Source: Porphyromonadaceae bacterium
Lineage (GTDB): Bacteria > Bacteroidota > Bacteroidia > Bacteroidales > CAMTPD01
Length of the DNA: 7,371 bases
Assembly: GCA_003447595.1 (NCBI GenBank)
Contig: DLYT01000033.1
Span: forward strand, 3,725 to 11,095
Reading direction: 5' to 3'
Position 1 is the stretch's first letter. Each line of letters begins with the position of its first letter. The position numbers were made by a program, and so were the translations under genes. This document shows, piece by piece, positions 1 through 6,418 of the stretch. The notes beneath the pieces are model-generated. The model did no database searches. It saw only the letters and a list, made by a program, of their open reading frames with translations, and had not been told where the DNA came from.

Positions 1-1958
1 ATCTCAAGCAATTGACCAAAGCAAATGATGTTTCCGATATCGACCCGGTATACTTGCCCGACGGCGGAATAGCCTTTAGCGCGACCCGCCAACCCAAATA
101 CTGCATGTGCAACCGCCACATCATGGCCAATCTGTACCGCATGAACGCAGATGGTTCCAACATTACGCAGATCGGGATCAGCACCTTATTCGAAGGACAT
201 GCCTCGATACTAAGCGACGGCCGCATTCTTTACGACAGATGGGAATATGTAGACCGCAACTTTGGCGACGCACAAGGACTGTGGACGGTAAACCCTGACG
301 GAACAAAGCATGCCGTTTATTACGGAAACAATACCAAGTCGCCGGGCGGAGTGCTCGATGCGCGCCAGATTCCGGGCACCGAGACCGTTGTGTGTACATT
401 CGCCCCTTGTCACGACAGACCGTGGGGAGCTATCGCGATTGTAGACCGCAGAAAAGGGGTAGACGGCGTGGAGCCTGTGCAACAAATATGGCCTGCTAAA
501 TCGATCGACCTGGTAAAGGAGGGCGATCTCGACTCGTTCAAATGGCTCGATCACTACTACGAAGACCCGTATCCGGTGAATGAAAATAACTTCTTGGTCT
601 CACGTACCATTTGGTACAAGCCGGGCGGTTGGATGGCGCTCGACTCGAAAAGTGGTTTATACCTACTGAGTCGCGACGGCATCGAAGAGTTACTGCTCGA
701 AGGAACGCTCAGTCTTTTTGATCCCGTTGTAATAGAGCCGCGCCAAAAGCCAAACGTGATCCCGGCCATGCGCGACCACAAAAACAGCAAAGGAATCTTT
801 TACGTGCAAAACGTATACGAAGGAACGCACATGAAAGGTGTGGAAAAAGGGAAAGCGAAGTACCTGCGTATTGTTGAGTCGCCCGAGAAGCGCACCTGGA
901 CGCAAGGCGGCTGGGGTGGTCAGGGAGAACAGGCTCCGGGTGTAAACTGGCACAGTTTCGAAACCAAACGTATTTTGGGCGAGGTTCCGATCGAGGCCGA
1001 CGGATCGGCTCACTTCGAGGCTCCGGCCATGACGTATGTGTATTTTCAATTGCTCGATGAAGACAAAAAGATGATTCAGTCGATGCGTAGCGGTACCATG
1101 CTGATGCCGAACGAAACGAATGGTTGTATCGGCTGTCACGAAGACAGACTTTCGGTGCCTACTCCTACGCCGAATACACCAATGGCGCTTCGCAAAGCTC
1201 CGGCAAAGATCTCGCCTTGGCACGACAAAGCTCCTGTCAACTTCTCATTTATGGAGCAAGTGCAACCGATCTTCGACAAGCATTGTATGAGCTGCCACGA
1301 CTTCGACAAGAACGACCGCAACAAGCTTGTTTTATCGCGCGACATGAACCCGTTCTTCAACGCGGCTTACGTAAATCTTTACGTGAAGAAGTTAGTAACG
1401 TTGGTAGGCGGCGGGCCGGCCGATATCCAACAAGCCTATTCTTGGGGGGCGCATGCGAGTAAACTCACCGGCGTAATCGACGGCAATCACCACAACGTAA
1501 AGCTTAGCGACCGCGAAAAGGAAACGCTCTACGCTTGGATGGATATCAACGGTGTTTACTATCCTGTGTACGAATCGGCCTTCGACTCTACAATGGCAGG
1601 ACGCAGTCCGCTCCATAACCATGAAATAAACGAACTGGGACAACTTACCGGTATCAACTTCTGGGCGCTGAATAATCACGGACGTAACCTTACGGCGCAA
1701 GTAGCATTTGACCGTCCGGAAGAAAGTCCTTGCCTCGATGGCATTCGTGCAGACAAAGTGAAATACAAAAGAGCGGTGGAGCTGATCAAGCAAGGTCGCA
1801 AACGACTCAAGCAAACTCCGCGCGGCGATATCGAGAAAGACCTGATCCCTTGTGACCGCCACAAAGAGCAACTCCGCAAATATGCCGAACGCCTCAGCAT
1901 TGAAAAGCAAAACAATGAAGCCATCAGCAAAGGGCTGAGCATATTTGATCAAGAATAG
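1..1958 (+). CDS. HzsA-related multihaem-type protein (5' truncated by window edge)
   Basis: The reading frame is already open at base 3, so the true start and any signal peptide lie upstream. TTG at 12 is only the first possible start inside the window; residues below are counted from it. Residues about 10-110 look like PD40/TolB-type beta-propeller blades (DPVYLPDG, LYRMNADGS, LWTVNPDGT). A region near 321-380 (ILGEVPIEADGSA, then MRSGTM) resembles the middle domain of the anammox hydrazine synthase alpha subunit. It ends in a CXXCH motif (C372, C375, H376). A second CXXCH (C425, C428, H429) sits in a cytochrome-like PIFDKHCMSCH segment, with possible distal ligands H481, H493 and H494. There is also a CX4CH (C128, C133, H134) and a CxC (C31, C33). 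Such proteins are expected outside the cytoplasm. Function in Bacteroidales is unknown, and hydrazine synthesis is not implied. The gene looks more GC-rich than those downstream. Family assignment is confident; the biochemical role is not. Confidence 0.85.
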   Translation, partial: LKQLTKANDVSDIDPVYLPDGGIAFSATRQPKYCMCNRHIMANLYRMNADGSNITQIGISTLFEGHASILSDGRILYDRWEYVDRNFGDAQGLWTVNPDGTKHAVYYGNNTKSPGGVLDARQIPGTETVVCTFAPCHDRPWGAIAIVDRRKGVDGVEPVQQIWPAKSIDLVKEGDLDSFKWLDHYYEDPYPVNENNFLVSRTIWYKPGGWMALDSKSGLYLLSRDGIEELLLEGTLSLFDPVVIEPRQKPNVIPAMRDHKNSKGIFYVQNVYEGTHMKGVEKGKAKYLRIVESPEKRTWTQGGWGGQGEQAPGVNWHSFETKRILGEVPIEADGSAHFEAPAMTYVYFQLLDEDKKMIQSMRSGTMLMPNETNGCIGCHEDRLSVPTPTPNTPMALRKAPAKISPWHDKAPVNFSFMEQVQPIFDKHCMSCHDFDKNDRNKLVLSRDMNPFFNAAYVNLYVKKLVTLVGGGPADIQQAYSWGAHASKLTGVIDGNHHNVKLSDREKETLYAWMDINGVYYPVYESAFDSTMAGRSPLHNHEINELGQLTGINFWALNNHGRNLTAQVAFDRPEESPCLDGIRADKVKYKRAVELIKQGRKRLKQTPRGDIEKDLIPCDRHKEQLRKYAERLSIEKQNNEAISKGLSIFDQE

Positions 1959-1988
1959 TTCATCAATAACACCTAGCATCTAACAAAT

Positions 1989-3182
1989 ATGAACAACTTT
2001 GAATACTACAATCCTGTGCGCGTAATTTTTGGCGCAGGAGAACTGAAAAGAATAGGCACAGAAGCAAAAGCTTTTGGTACTAAAGTAGCTCTTATTTCAT
2101 ACAAAGATCTAAATGTACTCGCCCCGCTTATCGATGAAATACAAACTTTACTTGAAGCAAATGGCTGTAGTGTATTTCGATTCTGTGAAGCAGAACCAAA
2201 TCCGGAAATAGCAACCATTAAAGCCGGCGTTGAGCTTTGCAAAGACAAACAAGTCGAATTAATTATCGGTATTGGTGGAGGTAGTGCCATGGATGCTGCC
2301 AAGGCAATTGCTGCCGGTGTATTCTATTCGGGAGATTTGTGGAATATGGTTTATAGCCGCCACGATCATGTAGAAGCTATTCCTCCGACAAAAGCATTGC
2401 CAACAATCATGGTACCAACGCTTCCTGCAACCGGAAGTGAAATGAATCAATGTGCCGTGGTGAGTAATCATTTACTCGGAGAAAAGTCTTACATCTGGGC
2501 TACTTGTTTGTATCCGAAAGTTTCTATAATAGACCCGAGTCTTACCCTTTCGCTTCCTGCTCATCAAACAGCTTGTGCCGCGGCTGATACGATATCACAT
2601 GTACTGGAAATCTATCTAAATGGAGAGGTTGATAGTGACCTTCAGCATTACTTCCAAGAGGGTGTAATGAGAACCGTTATTGATAATATAGAGAAAGTTT
2701 TAAAAGATCCGACAGATATTTCGGCAAGGTCTCATTTGCAATGGGCCGCAACGTGCGCAATAAATGGATGGGCTTCGCCGGGTGATGCCTGGACTCCTAT
2801 TCATCAAATCGGGCATGTACTTACCTCTCGACATAAAGTTAGTCACGGAGCTTCTTTAGCTATATTGATGCCTGCATGGATGAAACATCGCTGGAGTACG
2901 CGCCCCGATCAGTATTTCCGCTTTGCTAAAAATGTAATGCAAATAGATACTACCGGAAAAACAAAAGAGGCCGTTATTTTAGAAGGGATCGTTGCTTTTA
3001 AAAAGTTTCTAGATCGAATCGGAACTCCTACCTCTTTGCAAGAAATGCATATCACGAGAGAAGACTTCGCTCCGATTGTTGCTGATGTTGTAAAAGTTAG
3101 CTTTAATGCCGAAGGTACTTTACACTCAAATCCTCCTGCAACAAAAGAAGACATTAAACAGATTCTTGAATTAGCGAATTAA
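1989..3182 (+). CDS. Iron-containing alcohol dehydrogenase, YqhD/BDH-type
   Basis: This is a full-length 397-residue group III alcohol dehydrogenase, expected to interconvert aldehydes or ketones and alcohols in the cytoplasm with NAD(P)H. The start MNNFEYYNPVRVIFGAG matches the family's N-terminus, and E. coli YqhD also begins MNNF. The dinucleotide-binding GGGS is at 96-99 with D102, followed by a TLPATGSE motif. The metal ligands expected by alignment are all present: D200, H204, H272 and H286, the last two with the usual 14-residue spacing; the conserved H276 is also there. YqhD has an extra GGGS after beta-strand 2 that contacts the NADP phosphate. Here that place reads YKDLN (38-42), so cofactor preference is open. 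The gene begins 30 bases after the HzsA-related gene on the same strand, with no promoter evident between, which suggests an operon ended by the hairpin right after its stop. Substrate is not predictable. Confidence 0.93.
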   Translation: MNNFEYYNPVRVIFGAGELKRIGTEAKAFGTKVALISYKDLNVLAPLIDEIQTLLEANGCSVFRFCEAEPNPEIATIKAGVELCKDKQVELIIGIGGGSAMDAAKAIAAGVFYSGDLWNMVYSRHDHVEAIPPTKALPTIMVPTLPATGSEMNQCAVVSNHLLGEKSYIWATCLYPKVSIIDPSLTLSLPAHQTACAAADTISHVLEIYLNGEVDSDLQHYFQEGVMRTVIDNIEKVLKDPTDISARSHLQWAATCAINGWASPGDAWTPIHQIGHVLTSRHKVSHGASLAILMPAWMKHRWSTRPDQYFRFAKNVMQIDTTGKTKEAVILEGIVAFKKFLDRIGTPTSLQEMHITREDFAPIVADVVKVSFNAEGTLHSNPPATKEDIKQILELAN

Positions 3183-3225
3183 AAGAGATACAGGCAAAGG
3201 TTGTAGCCTTTGCCTGTATCTCTTT
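3182..3225 (+). terminator. Rho-independent-type terminator hairpin after the dehydrogenase
   Basis: A perfect 19-bp inverted repeat (3182-3200 with 3207-3225) encloses a 6-base loop, TTGTAG. It overlaps the last base of the TAA stop. The base of the stem is AAAG on the left and CTTT on the right, and no long T tract follows beyond TTTAT. It probably ends the HzsA-related/dehydrogenase transcript and may also protect the 3' end from decay. Confidence 0.85.
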
Positions 3226-3323
3226 ATCACATTATTTATATAGCCGTGCGGATTCTTTAAAGAGAGCTTTAACAAACAAATATGTATATCTGTTTATAAT
3301 AGAAACTTATTATTCTTGTTTTC

Positions 3324-4055
3324 ATGAAAGACCATCGGCAACATTGTCTGAATTGCAATCATATTGTAGAAGGTAAATATTGCAGCAACTGCGGACAATC
3401 TAATAAAACTGGAAAGATTACATGGATGCATCTGATCAAAGACATTCAATTTAACTTCCTGCACTTGAATAAAGGTGTGTTTTATACCGTTGTCATGTTA
3501 TTTGCAAAACCGAACAAAGTTATATCGGACTATATCATTGGTAAACGTGTCAATTATATCAACCCATTACAGTATTTACTGCTAACTGCTTCGTTTTACA
3601 TGTTGCTCGTGCATTACTTCAATGTGTTACCGGTATTTTCTAATACAGAACCGGAGGCTGGTATCGATTTCGGGAAAGTATATGCATGGTATTACGACCA
3701 CTATTCTTTTAGTCTTTTGTTTACAATTCCTTTCTTTTCTATTACCTCTTATCTGATTTACAAAAACAAAGGATATAGCTTCTTAGAGCATATCGTAATT
3801 TATCTTTATATAGGAGGCAGTAAAGTTATTCTGCTGATGATTATGTATCCGCTTTTTGTAAAGTGGAACTTGGATTCATTACTCAATTCTATGCAGCTTG
3901 TATTATTTATATACAACGTTTGGGTTTTGTTTCTATTATTTAGAAGCCGCAGCATTTGGCTCGATCTGCTCAGAGCTGTCGCATGTGTGCTTTCCTCATT
4001 TCTAACTCCTATTTTGATAATGATTGCCATTATTGCATTATTAGGGCATCTTTAA
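3324..4055 (+). CDS. DUF3667 family zinc-ribbon integral membrane protein
   Basis: This 243-residue protein of unknown function opens with a zinc ribbon: C8-x2-C11, then C20-x2-C23 in the form KYCSNCGQ. The DUF3667 core follows (about 33-85), with a membrane-proximal helix, FAKPNKVISDYIIGKR and the aromatic NYINPLQYLLL. Hydrophobic segments suited to crossing the membrane lie near 81-100, 128-146, 156-178, 189-206 and 218-241, so it should sit in the inner membrane. The ribbon probably faces the cytoplasm because it comes before the first membrane span without a signal peptide. These proteins are common in Bacteroidetes and have no established role. About 140 bases and a terminator separate it from the upstream dehydrogenase, so it likely has its own promoter. 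I found only poor matches to the Bacteroides consensus there. Confidence 0.85.
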   Translation: MKDHRQHCLNCNHIVEGKYCSNCGQSNKTGKITWMHLIKDIQFNFLHLNKGVFYTVVMLFAKPNKVISDYIIGKRVNYINPLQYLLLTASFYMLLVHYFNVLPVFSNTEPEAGIDFGKVYAWYYDHYSFSLLFTIPFFSITSYLIYKNKGYSFLEHIVIYLYIGGSKVILLMIMYPLFVKWNLDSLLNSMQLVLFIYNVWVLFLLFRSRSIWLDLLRAVACVLSSFLTPILIMIAIIALLGHL

Positions 4056-4155
4056 TTAAGACATTCATTCTCTCAATCATCGATCATTATCCTTTTTTAC
4101 ACAACTTTCATGGATACAATCTGTTATTTGTATGGATTAAAAGATAGTATAGACT

Positions 4156-4542
4156 ATGAAGTCTGTTGTGAAATATATTTTTCTTTTGATCTTCACCCTC
4201 TTTTGCTATTCGCAAAACAAAGCTGAAGTTACAATCTCTTCATCAACTGATGTAGACTCTTTTAGCATTGATCTTTTCGAATATAACTCTTCTGTTCAGT
4301 TTAAGTTTGATATACCTCAACAACCAATCAACATTGAACGTACCGAGTTTTCACAAAAGACTCGACGCTGTACGAATAGAACTACTCATAAAATACTACA
4401 AATTAATGATGATTCTGTTGTTCATTCGTTTTGCAATGTTTGTAATCTATCCGAATCAGAATACTTCAATAATATCTGCTTCAATCCATTAAGCACGTCT
4501 AACTCCTACAAGTATATCTTATATAGAATGCTATTGATTTAG
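4156..4542 (+). CDS. Small putative secreted protein of unknown function
   Basis: I do not recognise this 128-residue protein. It starts with a convincing signal peptide: MKSVVK, a hydrophobic core at about 7-17, and a possible cleavage after A23 (SQNKA/EV). The Cys at 17 is not in a lipobox. The mature part is rich in Ser, Asn and Ile. It has a CNVC motif at 93-96 plus Cys at 72 and 108, and ends in a short hydrophobic tail (YKYILYRMLLI). Four cysteines in an exported protein could form disulfides. The frame is open for its whole length in AT-rich DNA. It lies 100 bases after DUF3667 and 97 bases before TerC on the same strand. Alternatives are a fast-evolving lineage-specific protein, a decayed remnant of a longer gene, or a chance frame. 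The signal peptide argues for a real gene, but confidence is moderate. Confidence 0.5.
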   Translation: MKSVVKYIFLLIFTLFCYSQNKAEVTISSSTDVDSFSIDLFEYNSSVQFKFDIPQQPINIERTEFSQKTRRCTNRTTHKILQINDDSVVHSFCNVCNLSESEYFNNICFNPLSTSNSYKYILYRMLLI

Positions 4543-4568
4543 CCCATCCTCTTTTAGGACAATTAGTT

Positions 4569-4594
4569 TCTCTGTATTACACGCTATGCAGAGA
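4569..4594 (+). promoter_or_regulatory. Hairpin in the region upstream of terC-family gene
   Basis: TCTCTGTAT (4569-4577) pairs with ATGCAGAGA (4586-4594), giving a 9-bp stem with one G-T wobble and an 8-base loop. It lies 45 bases before the TerC ATG. No T tract follows, so it is not an obvious terminator. It could be a leader structure or a processing site. Some terC/alx genes in other bacteria carry manganese-responsive yybP-ykoY leaders, but I do not see the conserved bases of that riboswitch. It may be chance. Confidence 0.3.
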
Positions 4595-4639
4595 TAAGGC
4601 TTCGTATCAATAATCATTCTTTTATACGTATATAATTGT

Positions 4640-5677
4640 ATGAATACACATATGTTATTTTGGGTTGCTTTTATAGTAATCTTCGGCTTGGCGTTTACAC
4701 TTGATATGACCATCGTACAACATAAGCACAAAGCCATGACCGTGAAAAGTGCTTTAAAATGGACAGCAATTTGGATCTCTATTGCTGCATTGTTTGGATT
4801 ATCTCTATTCCTCTTTTATCCTCAAAACTCGGCATCGTCATTGCCTACCAATCACATCATGGGGATTAAGTTCTTTGCCGGTTACCTAACAGAATACATG
4901 CTTTCGATCGATAATCTTTTTGTTTTTATCATGATTTTCTCAGTAATGCATGTTCCTGATATGATACAACCTAAACTTTTGAAGCTCGGAGTTTTACTTT
5001 CAATTGTACTGAGAATCGTTTGCATTGTTGCCGGTATGAGCTTGGTGAATGAGTTTCAATGGTTGATTTATATATTTGGGGGGTTATTAATCTGGATGGC
5101 AATCAAGATGCTTCGCGAGAAAGAAGACGACGATGTTGATGTACATAATAATCTCTTTGTGAAGATTGCTCGTAAGTTTTTTAAAGTAGATGACAATATC
5201 AATGCCGATACATTCTTTACCCGAATTAACGGACAGTTAATGATTACGTCATTTATGCTTGTTTTCTTGATCATCGGATCTAGCAATGTGCTTTTTGCAA
5301 TGGACTCTATCCCTGCTATAATCGGTGTGATCCAAGAAGGCGCGAAGAATGTTTTAACGCTCGACGAACAAAATTATCTAGCCATTACATCGAATGTTTT
5401 TGCTTGCATGGGCTTAGTTTCATTGTTCTTTGCTTTGAAGGGAATTATGAATATGTTTCGCTATCTAAAAAGTGGTGTCTGCATTATTCTTTTCTTTATC
5501 GGTGCAAAGATGTTATTCTCAACCTTTGCTCCAATAGAACACTTCTTTTCGGCACATGCATGGGTTTCATTGGCCGTAATTCTTACTACATTGGCTGTTT
5601 CTATTTTACTATCTGTAGGTAAAGATTATGCTTTGAGCCATTCACGAATTTCTAATTCGGATAAAGAAAGTAAATGA
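4640..5677 (+). CDS. Divergent TerC/Alx-family integral membrane protein
   Basis: This 345-residue protein aligns along its length with E. coli Alx (about 320 residues), a family linked to manganese export and envelope metal homeostasis. It has roughly nine to ten hydrophobic segments, near 4-26, 41-60, 75-104, 113-133, 138-158, 200-232, 246-268, 277-294 and 307-326. The first hallmark motif is intact: LTEYMLSIDNLFVF, with E85 and D91. The second reads IIGSSNVLFAMDSIPA. It keeps D222, but the acidic residues of the usual ELSD form are replaced by G213 and N216. The normally conserved Arg of the GLR motif is V260, and about ten extra residues lie at 231-244. A charged cytoplasmic-type loop sits at 160-195. 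The start MNTHMLFW fits the family; an alternative ATG is at 4652. A hairpin after the stop ends transcription. The family is clear, but the altered motif makes transport activity uncertain. Confidence 0.9.
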   Translation: MNTHMLFWVAFIVIFGLAFTLDMTIVQHKHKAMTVKSALKWTAIWISIAALFGLSLFLFYPQNSASSLPTNHIMGIKFFAGYLTEYMLSIDNLFVFIMIFSVMHVPDMIQPKLLKLGVLLSIVLRIVCIVAGMSLVNEFQWLIYIFGGLLIWMAIKMLREKEDDDVDVHNNLFVKIARKFFKVDDNINADTFFTRINGQLMITSFMLVFLIIGSSNVLFAMDSIPAIIGVIQEGAKNVLTLDEQNYLAITSNVFACMGLVSLFFALKGIMNMFRYLKSGVCIILFFIGAKMLFSTFAPIEHFFSAHAWVSLAVILTTLAVSILLSVGKDYALSHSRISNSDKESK

Positions 5678-5692
5678 GATGAATTTACACCC

Positions 5693-5738
5693 ATACATAA
5701 AAATAGATCTATCAATAGGTAGATCTATTTTTATGTAT
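5693..5738. terminator. Bidirectional terminator between convergent genes
   Basis: A perfect 19-bp inverted repeat (5693-5711 with 5720-5738) has an 8-base spacer in which C5713-G5718 could also pair. The stem carries five A on its left arm and five T on its right arm. Either strand would therefore give a hairpin with U-rich RNA. It lies 15 bases after the TerC stop and 10 bases past the stop of the minus-strand gene, so it can serve both. Confidence 0.85.
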
Positions 5739-5748
5739 AATTCAGTTC

Positions 5749-6276
5749 TTACTTCGGCTCTGGTAATTCTTCGCCCAAATGGGTGCGACAAAGATTAACT
5801 ATAAACTTCTCCAACATCTTTAATTTTGCCGGCGCTCCTTGATAATCACAAACTGTTTTCTTGAATCGCCCTATCCCAAAAGATAATACGTACAAATCGC
5901 GATTGTCGGGTATATTACAACGCACAAAGATGCGCTCCTCTACAATGGATAATGAAAGATTCGTTGCATATTCTGCACGCATGTTCAAAAAACCTGACTC
6001 GTAGATTCGTTCCAATAATACAAACAATACGTAGCGGGGAATTAAACGATAGGCGACTTGCTGTGTGCCGTTTTGCTCAAAAAACAAAACGCCTGTCCCT
6101 GTTATCTTTATCTTAAAGTCTGAATGCTCATCAGATTCGTTCGAGAAATAATGAAGTTCGACCACGACATCTTCTATGTCAAACTCTTCAATCCCCATTA
6201 ATATAGATCCGTCATCACTTTTAATTAATTGATCTGATAAAGTACAATGCTCTTGATGTGTTTGTGTCTCTTTCAT
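5749..6276 (-). CDS. Hypothetical protein resembling DUF6438 domain proteins
   Basis: This 175-residue protein has no signal peptide or membrane segment, so it is probably cytoplasmic. The pattern recalls DUF6438: a beta-hairpin with a FKIKITGTGVLFFEQNG element (54-70), a helix ending ERIYESGFLNM with a later Tyr (89-103), then FGIGRFKKTVCDYQGAPAKL (133-152) and a C-terminal helix typical of the domain end. Many DUF6438 proteins that I recall carry a Cys-x-Gly-x-Cys-Pro motif near the front; here the equivalent stretch (about 38-55) has no cysteine, so this is either a divergent member or a look-alike. The first 35 residues are polar and acidic and may be a flexible leader. It is transcribed alone, convergent with TerC and divergent from the GH92 gene. 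A Bacteroides-type promoter lies just upstream. Function is unknown. Confidence 0.75.
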   Translation of the reverse strand: MKETQTHQEHCTLSDQLIKSDDGSILMGIEEFDIEDVVVELHYFSNESDEHSDFKIKITGTGVLFFEQNGTQQVAYRLIPRYVLFVLLERIYESGFLNMRAEYATNLSLSIVEERIFVRCNIPDNRDLYVLSFGIGRFKKTVCDYQGAPAKLKMLEKFIVNLCRTHLGEELPEPK

Positions 6277-6300
6277 AATATCCGCCTTCTATTTACTACT

Positions 6301-6330
6301 GAAATATAAGTATTTAATCTGTAAAACAAA
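6301..6330 (-). promoter_or_regulatory. Putative Bacteroides-type promoter for the DUF6438-like gene
   Basis: On the minus strand, TTTG (6330-6327) is followed after 18 bases by TATATTTC (6308-6301). The Bacteroides primary sigma consensus is TTTG near -33 and TAnnTTTG near -7, so only the last base of the -7 box deviates. The start point would give a leader of roughly 20 bases before the ATG complement at 6276. AT-rich intergenic DNA can give such matches by chance. Confidence 0.4.
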
Positions 6331-6418
6331 TTTTCAATAAGTTTTATCTTTATATTTAACACTCGAAACCGTACATAAGGTTTTGATTTCTCCAACAATA
6401 AACAATTAACTTAGTAAT

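Noticed and set aside
12..14. TTG at 12 as the true start of the first gene
   Set aside because: The frame is open upstream to the window edge, the encoded protein begins inside the propeller domain, and no signal peptide follows. The gene is truncated by the window.
690..1223. Long minus-strand frame opposite the HzsA-related gene (also 1392-1979)
   Set aside because: The composition is typical of an antisense shadow of a GC-richer gene, and the plus-strand frame carries clear domains and haem motifs.
3285..3318. TATATCTG and TATTCTTG as promoter boxes for the DUF3667 gene
   Set aside because: Each has one mismatch to TAnnTTTG, neither has a TTTG at the right distance, and the second is only 5 bases from the ATG.
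4268..4492. A 74-residue hydrophobic frame inside the small secreted protein gene
   Set aside because: It overlaps the frame with the signal peptide, has no domain features, and its hydrophobicity is expected from T-rich DNA read in another frame.
4631..4638. TATAATTG as a -7 promoter box for the TerC gene
   Set aside because: It lies directly against the ATG at 4640, so transcription would start inside the coding region. It also differs from TAnnTTTG by one base in DNA this AT-rich.
4568..4639. yybP-ykoY manganese riboswitch before the TerC gene
   Set aside because: The conserved loop sequences of that riboswitch class are not visible, and the region between the genes is only 97 bases.
6345..6358. 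TATCTTTA / TATATTTA as the GH92 promoter
   Set aside because: Both lack the final G of TAnnTTTG and no TTTG lies at the proper spacing, so the match is too weak to annotate. The distance to the ATG would be acceptable.
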